Assembly: GCA_016282745.1 (NCBI GenBank)
Contig: JAEELL010000143.1
Coordinates: 1-64,000, forward strand
Direction: 5' to 3'
Source: Lachnospiraceae bacterium
GTDB lineage: Bacteria > Bacillota > Clostridia > Lachnospirales > Lachnospiraceae
Length of the DNA: 64,000 nt
Shown: positions 54,240 to 63,418 of the stretch, in pieces
Numbering within the stretch: position 1 is the first letter of the stretch
Layout of the letters: every line of letters starts with the position of its first letter
The notes under the pieces: generated by a model
Told to the model about the DNA's origin: nothing
Seen by the model: the letters and a program-made list of their open reading frames with translations, nothing else
Databases searched by the model: none
Made by a program: the position numbers and the translations under genes

Positions 54240-55621
54240 TGTACCCACCTCCTCATAATCTGCAGGTATTCTTCTTCTTTTAACAGACCAAAGATAATAT
54301 CTAACATTCCTTTATATATTTGGCACCTGTAACTTCTGCGTCTGCGGTTAATGACATCATTATCCAATGCATAATTTATAACCGGACAAGTCCCACAATA
54401 AGGTTGATATACACAATCACAACACTGTGGAATGTCCTCAATAATACTATATTTACATACAGTCTTGCACAATTTTGAATCCATCAGCGTATCATATGAA
54501 GAATTCATTACATCTCCTATCTTGAACGAATCATCACCCATCTCATATAACATTCTGCCTTCATCACAAGTAAAAATATTCCCGTCATAGTAATACGCCA
54601 TCTGACCTACCGCAGCACCACATGGAGACCTTAATTCCATATAATTAATACCACATCCGTTAATTATTTTTGACAAAAAGATATTTGCATGCCCTTCTCT
54701 TATCCAAATTCCCTCTTTATTCTTATCTAAAATATATCTTAGGCACTTTTCATAAAAAACAAGAAACTCTTGAGGAGTGTACCCAATATTCTCCCAACGA
54801 TCCAAAGCATGCCCCAATGGTGTCAAAGGTCTGATAAATATATCTGTCAATCCAGATTCTAAATATTCATCAATAATCTGCTGAGAATAATCTAAACTTT
54901 TCTTTGTTGTAGTCTGTATTGCTCCTATGTTTATGTCATTGTCATTTAATAATTTCATCTTCTCTTTGACAATTTCGTATGACGTCCTACCTTTTGCCAA
55001 CGGTCTGTTAATATTGTGTAAATCGCAATTCCCATCCAAAGATGTAGAAACAGATACATTATTCTCTTTAAAAAACATCATCATTTCTTCAGTTAACAAA
55101 GTCAAATTACTAACAATACTATACTGTATTTTTTTGTTTGCTTTTTTTGTTTTGGAATAATCTATGATATATTTTATAATCTCAAAATTACTAAGAGGCT
55201 CTCCTCCCTGAAATTCAAACGTCAATTCTTTTTGTGGTGACTGTAATGCTATATCAACTGCTCTCTTTGCAATTTCCTCGCTCATCATCTTGCAAGTGTG
55301 TATATTTCCGCTCTGCGCCTGACAGTATACACATTCCGCATTACAAAAGTTAGTAACAACAAAAATGTGCAAACTAGTAGCTGCAAAAAGATAACTTTTT
55401 CCACTTCTCAGTTCCTGTTTTGATGAATATATAAACTCCTCAACAGATGTATCAAACACAAAATAGTTTTCTTCTAAACATTTATATAATTTGGAATCTT
55501 TATCAATTTGTTTGTTTAGCAATTGTTCAAATTCATGCTTTTTCAAGAAAATATATCTCCCAAAATCATTTGTAAGTAATATTTCATTTCCAAACTGTTT
55601 AAAATTAAATGGTACTATCAT
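54236..55621 (-). CDS. hxsB: His-Xaa-Ser system radical SAM/SPASM maturase HxsB
   Basis: The 461-residue enzyme has CxxxCxxC at C93, C97, C100 (TNFCNAECVYCQAQSG), a QGGEPL motif and a C-terminal SPASM-like Cys set (CGAAVG, CDEGR, CKYSIIEDIPQCCDCVYQPYCGTC). The N-terminal about 80 residues (FNFKQFGNEILLTNDFGRYIFL) match the HxsB-type start before TSLHIFVVTNFC. With HxsC it should modify the HXS peptide; the chemistry is undetermined. It overlaps hxsC by four bases (ATGA). Confidence 0.88.
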   Translation of the reverse strand: MIVPFNFKQFGNEILLTNDFGRYIFLKKHEFEQLLNKQIDKDSKLYKCLEENYFVFDTSVEEFIYSSKQELRSGKSYLFAATSLHIFVVTNFCNAECVYCQAQSGNIHTCKMMSEEIAKRAVDIALQSPQKELTFEFQGGEPLSNFEIIKYIIDYSKTKKANKKIQYSIVSNLTLLTEEMMMFFKENNVSVSTSLDGNCDLHNINRPLAKGRTSYEIVKEKMKLLNDNDINIGAIQTTTKKSLDYSQQIIDEYLESGLTDIFIRPLTPLGHALDRWENIGYTPQEFLVFYEKCLRYILDKNKEGIWIREGHANIFLSKIINGCGINYMELRSPCGAAVGQMAYYYDGNIFTCDEGRMLYEMGDDSFKIGDVMNSSYDTLMDSKLCKTVCKYSIIEDIPQCCDCVYQPYCGTCPVINYALDNDVINRRRRSYRCQIYKGMLDIIFGLLKEEEYLQIMRRWVQ

Positions 55622-56721
55622 TTTATCGCGTTTATTTTTCCTTTCATTAGTCTAAATGTTCCACTAAACATACCTCCACACGCATCTTTCTTTGAACATT
55701 CATCACACTCCTCCAAATATCTGATTTTGTAATCAGTAATACTTTTTTCACAAAGTGCCCAATAGGACCTGTCTACGCAACACAAAGGATAATTATATAT
55801 ACCAACATTGAATCCGTGCATTACTAACTTTTTAATTGATTCTTTTATTAACTCGAATGATTCTTTATAGTCTATCCACACTTCTTCCAAATTAATTCTT
55901 GCATTTCCAAGCATTTCAAGACCAATGAATCTCACTATGTATATTCCCTTTAATTCCTTAATAATCAAATCGGCTATCTTATCGATAAATCCAATATTCA
56001 ACCTACTTACTACTATACGAATCTCAATCATAGTTCCTGAATCAAGTATGTTTTTTAATCCTGACATTGTTTGATTAAAACTTCCTTTTGCACGTGTTAT
56101 GCCATCGTGAGTATCAGGGTTATATCCATGTAAAGGAATTCCAACAATCAACTTAGATGGTATCGTTTCTTTGAAAATTGATGCATACTCTCTGTCTGAC
56201 AATGCTCTTCCGTTTGTAAGCAGTAAATAATCTATCTCATTCAAATTATCTTTCAAATATTTAAACAAAATAAAAATATCTTTCTTTATTAAAAATGGTT
56301 CTCCGCCCGTTATTGTAATATGCGAAGCATCACTTGGCATCTGACTGCATATTTTTAAAAGATTATTGATATCTTCTATCCCACTATTTTTTCTCACAAT
56401 ATCACTTGTAGGACACATTATACAGTTTGAATTACATTTATTGGTTATAAACAACGCATTATCCACAGATGCTGCATTGTAATAAACGTATGCACTGCCA
56501 TTATTAAACTCAAAAATGCTGTAATCTTCTACTTCTTTTAAAGCCTGATTTTCTTCTTCCAGAAGATCTACTGCCCACCCTTCCGGGAAAAAAATCAGTT
56601 TATAATTTTGTACAGTAAAGCAACTATATCCATCAGTTCTCATTTTATTAAATATAACTTCATTTTTTGCAAATGAGGCAATATGATATCCATTGCTGTA
56701 ATTAATAAATTTTAGCATCAT
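55618..56721 (-). CDS. hxsC: His-Xaa-Ser system radical SAM maturase HxsC
   Basis: The 367-residue enzyme has CxxxCxxC at C96, C100, C103 (TNKCNSNCIMCP), TGGEPFL, and C-terminal Cys clusters (YPLCCVD, CDECSKKDACGGMF) for a further Fe-S site. The CNSNCIMCP form and partnership with HxsB identify HxsC. The start is ATG 56721, overlapping the peptidase stop (ATGA). Two radical SAM enzymes for one peptide suggests two steps or a heterodimer. Confidence 0.87.
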   Translation of the reverse strand: MMLKFINYSNGYHIASFAKNEVIFNKMRTDGYSCFTVQNYKLIFFPEGWAVDLLEEENQALKEVEDYSIFEFNNGSAYVYYNAASVDNALFITNKCNSNCIMCPTSDIVRKNSGIEDINNLLKICSQMPSDASHITITGGEPFLIKKDIFILFKYLKDNLNEIDYLLLTNGRALSDREYASIFKETIPSKLIVGIPLHGYNPDTHDGITRAKGSFNQTMSGLKNILDSGTMIEIRIVVSRLNIGFIDKIADLIIKELKGIYIVRFIGLEMLGNARINLEEVWIDYKESFELIKESIKKLVMHGFNVGIYNYPLCCVDRSYWALCEKSITDYKIRYLEECDECSKKDACGGMFSGTFRLMKGKINAIK

Positions 56722-57743
56722 TTTATTAATTCTCCCATAATTACACAAATAACTGAAACTGCAATAAATAATGCAAACGGAATCTTCCTTACAATGGTAA
56801 CACTCGTCAATTTTCTGTTTCTATCACTCAACTCTTTTATATAAGAAATATCTTCGCCGGTCAGCCTTGAACTTAATGATTCATCTGATATTTTTTTAAA
56901 CTTTCCCCGTCTGTCATTTGCCAGCAGAACAGAACTCACAGCAGACAAAATCATGCCTTCTTTCAATTCTCCAATGCCAATCTCTTCATAGTTGTAGTTA
57001 TTTGAAAAAATCCTGAAGAAATTGGTAATAATAATCGCTATCAATAGTAATATCGTCTGACTGCTTAATAACAATTCAGTATTAACAACCCCAAGAACAA
57101 CATCAACAATAAGTAACGTGAGTACAACACTCTTATACTTCATGACATCAAAATGGGATACGAGCAATACCACAACTATACAAATAACAGTAACTATTGT
57201 TTCCAATCTTGTATTAATCCGCACTAATTCACATATTTTCAAAACAATGCTGCTTACAAAAACAACCAGCAAATAATATGACAAATACCTGACAAACGCC
57301 TTTATTGTATTGGACAATATATTTTCATTTTTCTTTTTTGTTTTAATCCTTTGAACAATCGAATCTATAATAATATATATGTATCCAATTCCAAATGATA
57401 AAAAAGGGATAAAAATCAACAAACTGATTCCGTATATCTTTTGAGTAACAATATTACAAGGCAAAGAGAGTGCGATGACAATATATAACTTACAATCGCC
57501 ACCTGCCCAAATCTTGTAGAAATATAAAAATAGCGAAATAAGTACAGCAGCTATCACCTGAATAAAATAGGATTTGTAATTGACATCTTTCGTCCAAATC
57601 AAAAAAATAACATTTAATAAAATTGCAAATCCACCAAATACCAGAAGCACCTTATTTTTAACCTGTTCATACCTCAAATCTGTCACTACACAAACTATGC
57701 ATAAGGCAAAAATAATAAACTGTATGATATAGTTAATAATCAT
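56718..57743 (-). CDS. A24 prepilin-peptidase-like membrane protein in the HXS operon
   Basis: The 341-residue membrane protein has about eight helices. Both catalytic aspartates of the A24 (TadV/CpaA/GspO) class are present: D22 in VVTDLRYEQVKN and D83 in the GxGD-type motif AGGDCKLY. Classical TadV is about 160-170 residues; this one has an extra C-terminal region with membrane helices and a soluble part (about 250-320). No pilus genes are nearby. The obvious substrate is the HxsA leader, which has a Flp-like DEEG site. It overlaps both neighbours (11 bp and 4 bp), so it belongs to the operon. Confidence 0.85.
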   Translation of the reverse strand: MIINYIIQFIIFALCIVCVVTDLRYEQVKNKVLLVFGGFAILLNVIFLIWTKDVNYKSYFIQVIAAVLISLFLYFYKIWAGGDCKLYIVIALSLPCNIVTQKIYGISLLIFIPFLSFGIGYIYIIIDSIVQRIKTKKKNENILSNTIKAFVRYLSYYLLVVFVSSIVLKICELVRINTRLETIVTVICIVVVLLVSHFDVMKYKSVVLTLLIVDVVLGVVNTELLLSSQTILLLIAIIITNFFRIFSNNYNYEEIGIGELKEGMILSAVSSVLLANDRRGKFKKISDESLSSRLTGEDISYIKELSDRNRKLTSVTIVRKIPFALFIAVSVICVIMGELIK

Positions 57744-57945
57744 TTTTTCTAGTCAATCCAATCATATAATTTTCAAATTCTTTTATCGTCAAATCAATAT
57801 CTGCAACAGATTCGATAACGTCACAACAAATGTATTTGTCTTCTTGAGATACGCTCACTCTGCATATACCTGAATAGGCTGCAACAGTTTGTTCAACAAC
57901 TACCAGATTATATAATTCCTTGCTAAGTTTTATTCTTTTACTCAT
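57733..57945 (-). CDS. Small HxsD-like protein
   Basis: The 70-residue protein reads IKLSKELYNLVVVEQTVAAY and DIDLTIKEFENYMIG. It resembles the first part of HxsD in pattern (SKELYNL..VEQTVAAY against RQLYSKEALFKAAYQY). It may be a second HxsD or a leader-binding partner of the radical SAM enzymes. The start is ATG 57945; a TTG three codons upstream is less likely. It overlaps both neighbours. Confidence 0.68.
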   Translation of the reverse strand: MSKRIKLSKELYNLVVVEQTVAAYSGICRVSVSQEDKYICCDVIESVADIDLTIKEFENYMIGLTRKNDY

Positions 57946-58297
57946 TTTCTTCAAACCAATCTACCAAAATATCATCAGCATCCTCATCAGCTTCTGAATA
58001 CTCTCCCTCACTGGTATTCTCACCTATTACAGTAGTCGCCATAGCTCTCGCATACATCAACTCTCTAATCTTTCCAGTTCTATCATTTACTATTCTTCGT
58101 GTTTCGTTTATTAACATCTCATTTACAAATTCTTGTTCATCAAATTTGTTATCTGATTGTTTGGTCTCCAAATCAACTATGTAATATTCTTCTGTACAGT
58201 CCAAATGCAAATAGAAATCATCTATATATTGATATGCAGCCTTAAATAATGCCTCTTTTGAATATAATTGTCTATTAAATTTATATTGTTTTGTCAT
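57938..58297 (-). CDS. hxsD: His-Xaa-Ser system protein HxsD
   Basis: The 119-residue protein has the HxsD pattern: YSKEALFKAAYQYIDDFYLHLDCTEEYYIVDLETK, then EQEFVNEMLINETRRIVNDRTGKIRELMYARA. A strongly acidic C-terminus (about 95-119) is extra. By analogy with other radical SAM systems it may present the precursor, but this is unproven. It is the first gene of the seven-gene operon and has GGAG eight bases before the ATG. A TATACT -10-like box lies about 65 bp upstream, without a clear -35. Confidence 0.85.
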   Translation of the reverse strand: MTKQYKFNRQLYSKEALFKAAYQYIDDFYLHLDCTEEYYIVDLETKQSDNKFDEQEFVNEMLINETRRIVNDRTGKIRELMYARAMATTVIGENTSEGEYSEADEDADDILVDWFEENE

Positions 58298-58471
58298 GTA
58301 TATTACTCCGTCAAATTATGTTGTAAAACACCTTGTTCCGAATTTTTACCTTAATACCTATAGTATACTAAAAATATTTGTGCATATCTAGCATATACTT
58401 TTTTCCCTTCACGTATTTTGTTTTTTCTGCAATCAGAATCTTAAGTTTTTCTACAATGCGCCATAGGAATA

Positions 58472-59002
58472 TCATTTTTTCAATTTTCGTATTATTTTCA
58501 AGAATAAAACATAAATGCCATATCCCATCACAATTCCAATTACATTATTGATTAAATCATCGAATTCAAACATCCCCAGTTTGAATATGAATTGACTAAC
58601 CTCAATAAATACAGACAGCAACAGTGCTACACTAATGCTCATCTTTGAGTTTGATGTGAGATAGCACATAAATAATGTAAAAATAAAAAATACAGCAATA
58701 TTCACAACTATATACCAATAGTACAATAAATTACCCGTCTCCACTGCTGTTCTAATAGTCCAGAACAGTTCCAGTTCATAGGTTCTCTCCGCCTGAAACG
58801 GTCTGCCAAAAAGCATGTAGTGCAACATGAATGCAACATATACACTTGCAAGACTTCCAACAATAATCTTATCTTTGGCATATTTTCTTGAGAGAATAAT
58901 TCCCAAAACTATAATGATTGTCATTATACTCAGGGAAACAATAAAATGTAGCCTATCTACATCATATAATCTTATAAATTCTGAATACAACTTTGCAAAC
59001 AT
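58472..59002 (-). CDS. VanZ-like family membrane protein
   Basis: The 176-residue protein has five hydrophobic segments and a VanZ-like core: NIAVFFIFTLFMCYL, VALLLSVFIEVSQFIFKLGMFEFDDLINNVIGIVMGYGIY. The FxDxNxxG-type Asp/Asn pair (FDDLINN) is typical. The start is ATG 59002, with AGAGG nine bases upstream; an ATG at 59011 sits directly against that site. Function unknown. It lies between the HXS operon and the NTP_transf_5 gene. Confidence 0.78.
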   Translation of the reverse strand: MFAKLYSEFIRLYDVDRLHFIVSLSIMTIIIVLGIILSRKYAKDKIIVGSLASVYVAFMLHYMLFGRPFQAERTYELELFWTIRTAVETGNLLYYWYIVVNIAVFFIFTLFMCYLTSNSKMSISVALLLSVFIEVSQFIFKLGMFEFDDLINNVIGIVMGYGIYVLFLKIIRKLKK

Positions 59003-59026
59003 ATTTTTCATCCTCTACTAATAGTT

Positions 59027-59057
59027 GATAAAAGGGCCTGTCCCATGACAAGCCCCC
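59027..59057 (-). terminator. Terminator of the NTP_transf_5 gene
   Basis: GGGCTTGTC pairs with GACAGGCCC around a short ATGG loop, followed by TTTTATC on the minus strand. Confidence 0.85.
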
Positions 59058-59089
59058 AAAATCCACCATATTTCAACTAAAATATTTTA

Positions 59090-60292
59090 CTAATCCATTA
59101 CTCCAAGTCTTCTCAAAAACTCGACTTCATTCTTGCTCTGCTTCATTTCACCGACAAAAGTGTTGATACCTTTTTTGCGGGCAAGACCTTTGCGGAGCAG
59201 ATGCCCAATCTGATAGATCCAGGCAAACGGCCTTAAGAACTTGTGTTTCTTGGCTGCTTCCCAGTTAAACATTCCACCCTCGTGAAGATATTTTAACGTA
59301 GCTAACGGATTGCGGAAATTATGCATTACTCTAACTGTAACATTGGAACCGCCTTGCTTACGCCCAAAATTTCCTTTTTTCAAAATATATATAATCAACT
59401 CATCCACTAATTCCTCATCAGCATCGTCACACCACGATACATTATCTAGTCCAAGATATTTTTTGCACAGTGAAGTAACTATCTCCGCTAAAGTCTTCAA
59501 ATTCACTTCATCTGCTGCTTTGCAAAATTCAGAGTCCCAATAATCATCATCAACATTTATCTTTACATACATCATCCAATCTAAAATCTGTCTTAAACCC
59601 AAACCCGAATTAAGATGTTGCCTAATATGACCCAATAACACTAATCCATTCTCTAGTTTTGGAAGAACGGGAAAATGATATCCACACACTTCACCGACTT
59701 CACTTCTTGAAATGGCATCATAGATTTTTTTATTAAAAAGTTCATAATCCTTATTTTGCTTAGCATCTACAAAAAACCTATGAAGTTCTATTTCCAGCCC
59801 AATTTTAGTTTTAAAGTGAATATGTCTATCTATGTCATCCCCCTGCTTATATCCATATTCATTCAGTAACAGAACAGCTCTCTCCCAGGATTCAGGGGCA
59901 ACAATTACATCTATATCACCCATCTGACGATATTCAGGTTTCGGATAATACATACTTGCGGCTCCACCTTTTATAATAACAAAAGGAATATCTTTCAAAA
60001 CTTCGCACAATTCTTTTTGCGCATTAAGAATGTTGTAAACTTTCTTAACCTTTCGAGCCACATAATAGAAATATTCTTCTTTCTCCTTATCGGTTATGTC
60101 GAGTTTCAACACAACATCAACAGGCAATCCTATGATTGTCTGAACTGCCAGTTCCGACTTAATCTCATTCCAATCTCCGGACAATTCATGAAGTTTGGCA
60201 TCTGTGCTGCCGTTATCCCCATCAGAAGAGCCGAGTGCCAGCTTGATTATCTCTAAAGTATTCAGTTCTGCTTTTGTAATCTGGTCTAACAT
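59090..60292 (-). CDS. NTP_transf_5 nucleotidyltransferase-like protein, second copy
   Basis: The 400-residue protein has the family pattern FVIIKGGAASMYYPKPEYRQMGDIDVIVAP then LEIELHRFFVDAKQ. It is of the same family as 19659-20951 but distant in sequence. Members lie near peptide-modification and surface-sugar genes; reaction unknown. Here it lies between a sugar-nucleotide region and the HXS operon, with its own terminator. Site GGGGAG precedes the ATG. Confidence 0.8.
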   Translation of the reverse strand: MLDQITKAELNTLEIIKLALGSSDGDNGSTDAKLHELSGDWNEIKSELAVQTIIGLPVDVVLKLDITDKEKEEYFYYVARKVKKVYNILNAQKELCEVLKDIPFVIIKGGAASMYYPKPEYRQMGDIDVIVAPESWERAVLLLNEYGYKQGDDIDRHIHFKTKIGLEIELHRFFVDAKQNKDYELFNKKIYDAISRSEVGEVCGYHFPVLPKLENGLVLLGHIRQHLNSGLGLRQILDWMMYVKINVDDDYWDSEFCKAADEVNLKTLAEIVTSLCKKYLGLDNVSWCDDADEELVDELIIYILKKGNFGRKQGGSNVTVRVMHNFRNPLATLKYLHEGGMFNWEAAKKHKFLRPFAWIYQIGHLLRKGLARKKGINTFVGEMKQSKNEVEFLRRLGVMD

Positions 60293-60413
60293 CCTTTGCT
60301 CCCCTAAAAATTAATTAAATTCAGTCAGCATACACATTCGTCCATATGCCACCTAAATAATATCCCCATTTATAATACCATAAAATATTATTTAATGTCA
60401 CTTAAACTTTTAT

Positions 60414-61604
60414 TTACTCTTTTCTCCAAACCATCTTATTTACTACATTTACATAGCCCTGAATGATTCTCACAACCTTCATGGATACTGTCTCGTCCAC
60501 ATAATCAGGACAAGGCTTGCCAAGTACTCCGTTCTTCTTCATCTCAATTGCCATATCTGTTGCATTTAGAAGTTCCTTTGTTGTAATTCCTGCTAGGATA
60601 AAATCTCCTGCTTCTAATGCTTCAGGTCTCTCAGTTGATGTTCTGATACATACCGCTGCGATTGGATGTCCGATTGAGAGGTAGAAACTACTCTCCTCAG
60701 GAAGTGTTCCGGAATCAGAAACGATTGCAAGTGCATTCATCTGAAGACAGTTATAATCATTGAATCCTAACGGTTCATTTACTCTCACTCTTGGATCAAG
60801 CTTGAATCCGCTCTTTTCCAATCTGATTTTTGATCTTGGGTGGCACGAATACAGAATAGGCATATCGTACTTTTCTGCCAATGCATTGATAGCTGTAAAG
60901 AGTGAAGTAAAATTCTTCTCTGTATCAATATTCTCCTCACGATGTGCTGAGAGAAGAATGTATTTATCTTTCTCAAGTCCCATTCTATCAAGGACGTCTG
61001 ATGCCTGAATCTTATCTAAATTCATACGAAGAACCTCTGCCATAGGAGAACCTGTCATATATGTTCTCTCCTTTGGAAGACCTGTATCTGCAAGATACTT
61101 TCTTGCAAACTCAGAATAACAAAGATTCACATCTGATATTACATCTACAATTCTACGGTTAGTCTCTTCAGGAAGGCACTCGTCCTTGCAACGGTTTCCT
61201 GCTTCCATATGGAAGAGTGGAATATGAAGTCTCTTTGCGCTAATAGCTGAAAGACAGCTGTTAGTATCTCCCAACACAAGATATCCATCAGGCTGAAGTT
61301 CAGATAACAGTTCGTAACTTCTTCCAAGAATATTTCCGCAGGTAACACCCAAATTATCACCAACTACAGGCACAAGGATATCCGGTCCAAATTCTCCTGC
61401 ATTATTCTTAAGTTCAAAATCTTCCCAGAAAACTGTACTTAAGTTTGGATCCCAGTTCTGGTTGTAGTAAACCACACAACAGTCAAAATATTCTCTGCAT
61501 CTTTTGATAACTGCTGCAAGTCGAATAATCTCAGGACGTGTTCCACATCCAATCATAACCTTAGTTCTTCCATCATTTTTCCATGTAAAATTGTGTTCTA
61601 TCAT
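60414..61604 (-). CDS. wecB: UDP-GlcNAc 2-epimerase family, CapG/FnlC type
   Basis: The 396-residue enzyme has the non-hydrolysing epimerase pattern: CGTRPEIIRLAAVIKRC, LVLGDTNSCLSAISAKRLHIPLFHMEAGNRCKDECLPEETNRRIVDVISD and SDSGTLPEESSFY. The GDTNSCLS and RLAAVI forms are closer to CapG/FnlC/WbjD, which makes UDP-N-acetyl-L-fucosamine, than to housekeeping MnaA. The CapE/FnlA-type end at 63810-64000 supports this. The middle gene (CapF/FnlB reductase) is not between them. Confidence 0.88.
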   Translation of the reverse strand: MIEHNFTWKNDGRTKVMIGCGTRPEIIRLAAVIKRCREYFDCCVVYYNQNWDPNLSTVFWEDFELKNNAGEFGPDILVPVVGDNLGVTCGNILGRSYELLSELQPDGYLVLGDTNSCLSAISAKRLHIPLFHMEAGNRCKDECLPEETNRRIVDVISDVNLCYSEFARKYLADTGLPKERTYMTGSPMAEVLRMNLDKIQASDVLDRMGLEKDKYILLSAHREENIDTEKNFTSLFTAINALAEKYDMPILYSCHPRSKIRLEKSGFKLDPRVRVNEPLGFNDYNCLQMNALAIVSDSGTLPEESSFYLSIGHPIAAVCIRTSTERPEALEAGDFILAGITTKELLNATDMAIEMKKNGVLGKPCPDYVDETVSMKVVRIIQGYVNVVNKMVWRKE

Positions 61605-61663
61605 TTTTCATATACCTTTCTGTTGTATTTTGTTATCTATCATTTTGCGCATAAGCGATGCCA

Positions 61664-62746
61664 TTACAAATTGCATACCGCGTATAATGGTATATTTTCC
61701 ATCCATCCTTGGTTAATATAGCCTTTTGCTGATACTCTAATTGACATCTGCGGCTCAAACTTGTCTCTAAATGCTTTAAGGCTCTGCGATCTGACATTCC
61801 CCTCAGCTTTAACTTCAATCGGAACAACATCTTCACCTTTTTGTATCAAAAAATCCTGTTCATATGTTGATTTATCAGTCCCAAAATAATACGGAGTATA
61901 CTCTGTATCGCTCTGTATCTGTTGTAATACATATTGCTCTGTCAAAGCTCCTTTAAATTCAACAAACAATCTATTGCCGTCCAGCAGCGATTTTGCATCT
62001 AATTCACTCATTGCACTTAGCAATCCAACATCTATCAAAAAAAGTTTGTAAACATTAAGTTCTTTATAAAATGCAAGTGGAATCTTTGGTTCATTTACCC
62101 TGTTTACTTTATAAATCAATCCACAATCAAACAGCCATTGAATTGCATTTTCAAACTCAGCACTTCTTGCGCCTTTTTTTATCTGACCAAAGAAAAACTT
62201 TTTGTTCTCTTTAGCTAACTGAATAGGAATCGAATCCCACACCATATTAACTTTTGGTATATCTTTACTCGAAATATGCTTTCCAAAATCTCCTTTGTAT
62301 TGAGAAAGAATATCCTTTTGTATTTGTCTTACCTCATTATAATCCTTATTTTCAGCAAATGTTGATACAACCTCAGGCATTCCTCCCACATAATAATAAT
62401 TTTTCAAATGGAACAAATATTTTTCAGAATATACCTCCATCAATTCATAATCTTTGGAATTCAAAGCCTCAAGAAGTCCTCTTTCTCCCATCGCATTTAG
62501 ATATTCTCTAAAATTCAAAGGATACAAATTCAACAAATCAACTTTTCCCACAGGATACGAAATTTCTTCATGAAGCGCAACGCCCAACAAAGACCCCGCT
62601 GTAATAATATGATATTCTTTCGCTTCCTCATAAAAATATTTTAAACTTTCAAATGCTTTTGGTGCATTCTGAATCTCATCAAAAATAATCAATGTATCCT
62701 CAGGTGTAATTGAAAAGCCCACTTCAATATTTAGATATGATAACAC
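61664..62746 (-). pseudogene. AAA_14/DUF4143 ATPase, 5'-truncated
   Basis: The 360-residue frame starts at a GTG inside a repeat and reads TPEDTLIIFDEIQNAPKAFESLKYFYEE (Walker B) and ITAGSLLGVAL, then a DUF4143 domain ending with a nuclease-like QDFLIQKGEDVVPIEVKAE. The N-terminal 60-75 residues with the Walker A loop are missing, and a stop lies upstream in frame. Family members are toxin-like or accessory ATPases of unknown role. It separates the 2-epimerase from the other sugar genes. Confidence 0.8.
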
Positions 62747-62870
62747 TTTTTCGGGGCTAATTCCATATTGTTTTCACACTTTTTCGTGGCTAAATTCATA
62801 CTACTTTCACACTTTTTCGGGGCTAAATTCATATTACTTTCACATTTTTTCGTGTCTAAATTTACATTAT
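62739..62870. repeat. Four 33-bp tandem repeats at the broken 5' end of the ATPase
   Basis: Units at 62739-62771, 62772-62804, 62805-62837 and 62838-62870, based on TTTCACACTTTTTCGGGGC. The unit is 33 bp, so it keeps frame; on the minus strand in a shifted frame it reads MNLAPKKCES repeatedly. It is not a CRISPR, as there are no spacers. Confidence 0.85.
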
Positions 62871-62903
62871 TATTACCTTTTACGGGTATGGATTATACTT
62901 ATT

Positions 62904-63398
62904 TTATCTCATCACACCTCTGTCAACCACTTCACCTGACTCGATCTTCGATAAATCCTGTATCTTATTCTCACCTTTCACAATCGCTCCCGGCGCAATA
63001 TGAACTCCCTTACCCAAAACACAGTCATGATCAACTATCGCCCCAATGTTGATAATAGAACCTCTTCTAACCACTGTTCCTGTGTTGATAACGGCTTTTG
63101 GTAAAACTACAGTACCGGACTCAACAACAGTTTTTGGACTAACGTATGACGACTGATGAATAAGGGTAGCAAGTCTGCCACCTGCATTTTCAATTTTGTC
63201 CATCCATTCCAAACGAAAAGCGTTGTTGCCAAATGCCGGAATAAATAATGTATCATCCGAAATATATTTTTCAAACGAATCAAGTGGCCTCTCCGAATTA
63301 GAATCATCTAATACAGTTATCGGATTAAAACCAAGTTGCTCTGCTATATCATAAATAGTACGGCCATAGCCGCCACTTCCTAAAATAATTAACTTCAT
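62904..63398 (-). CDS. PglD/NeuD-type hexapeptide acetyltransferase
   Basis: The 164-residue protein has the PglD Rossmann-like start (KLIILGSGGYGRTIYDIAEQLG) and left-handed beta-helix hexapeptides (VVLPKAVINTGTVVRRGSIINIGAIVDHDCVLGKGVHIAPGAIV), including the H of DHDC. It ends KIESGEVVDRGVM, shorter than the usual 195-215 residues. It should acetylate an amino sugar nucleotide for a surface glycan. Ribosome site GGAAGGGGAG. Confidence 0.85.
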   Translation of the reverse strand: MKLIILGSGGYGRTIYDIAEQLGFNPITVLDDSNSERPLDSFEKYISDDTLFIPAFGNNAFRLEWMDKIENAGGRLATLIHQSSYVSPKTVVESGTVVLPKAVINTGTVVRRGSIINIGAIVDHDCVLGKGVHIAPGAIVKGENKIQDLSKIESGEVVDRGVMR

Positions 63399-63418
63399 AT
63401 ACTCCCCTTCCTTTAAAA

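Noticed and set aside
62739-62870. Regular 33-bp repeats considered as a CRISPR array
   Set aside because: The units are directly adjacent with no unique spacers, and no cas genes are present.
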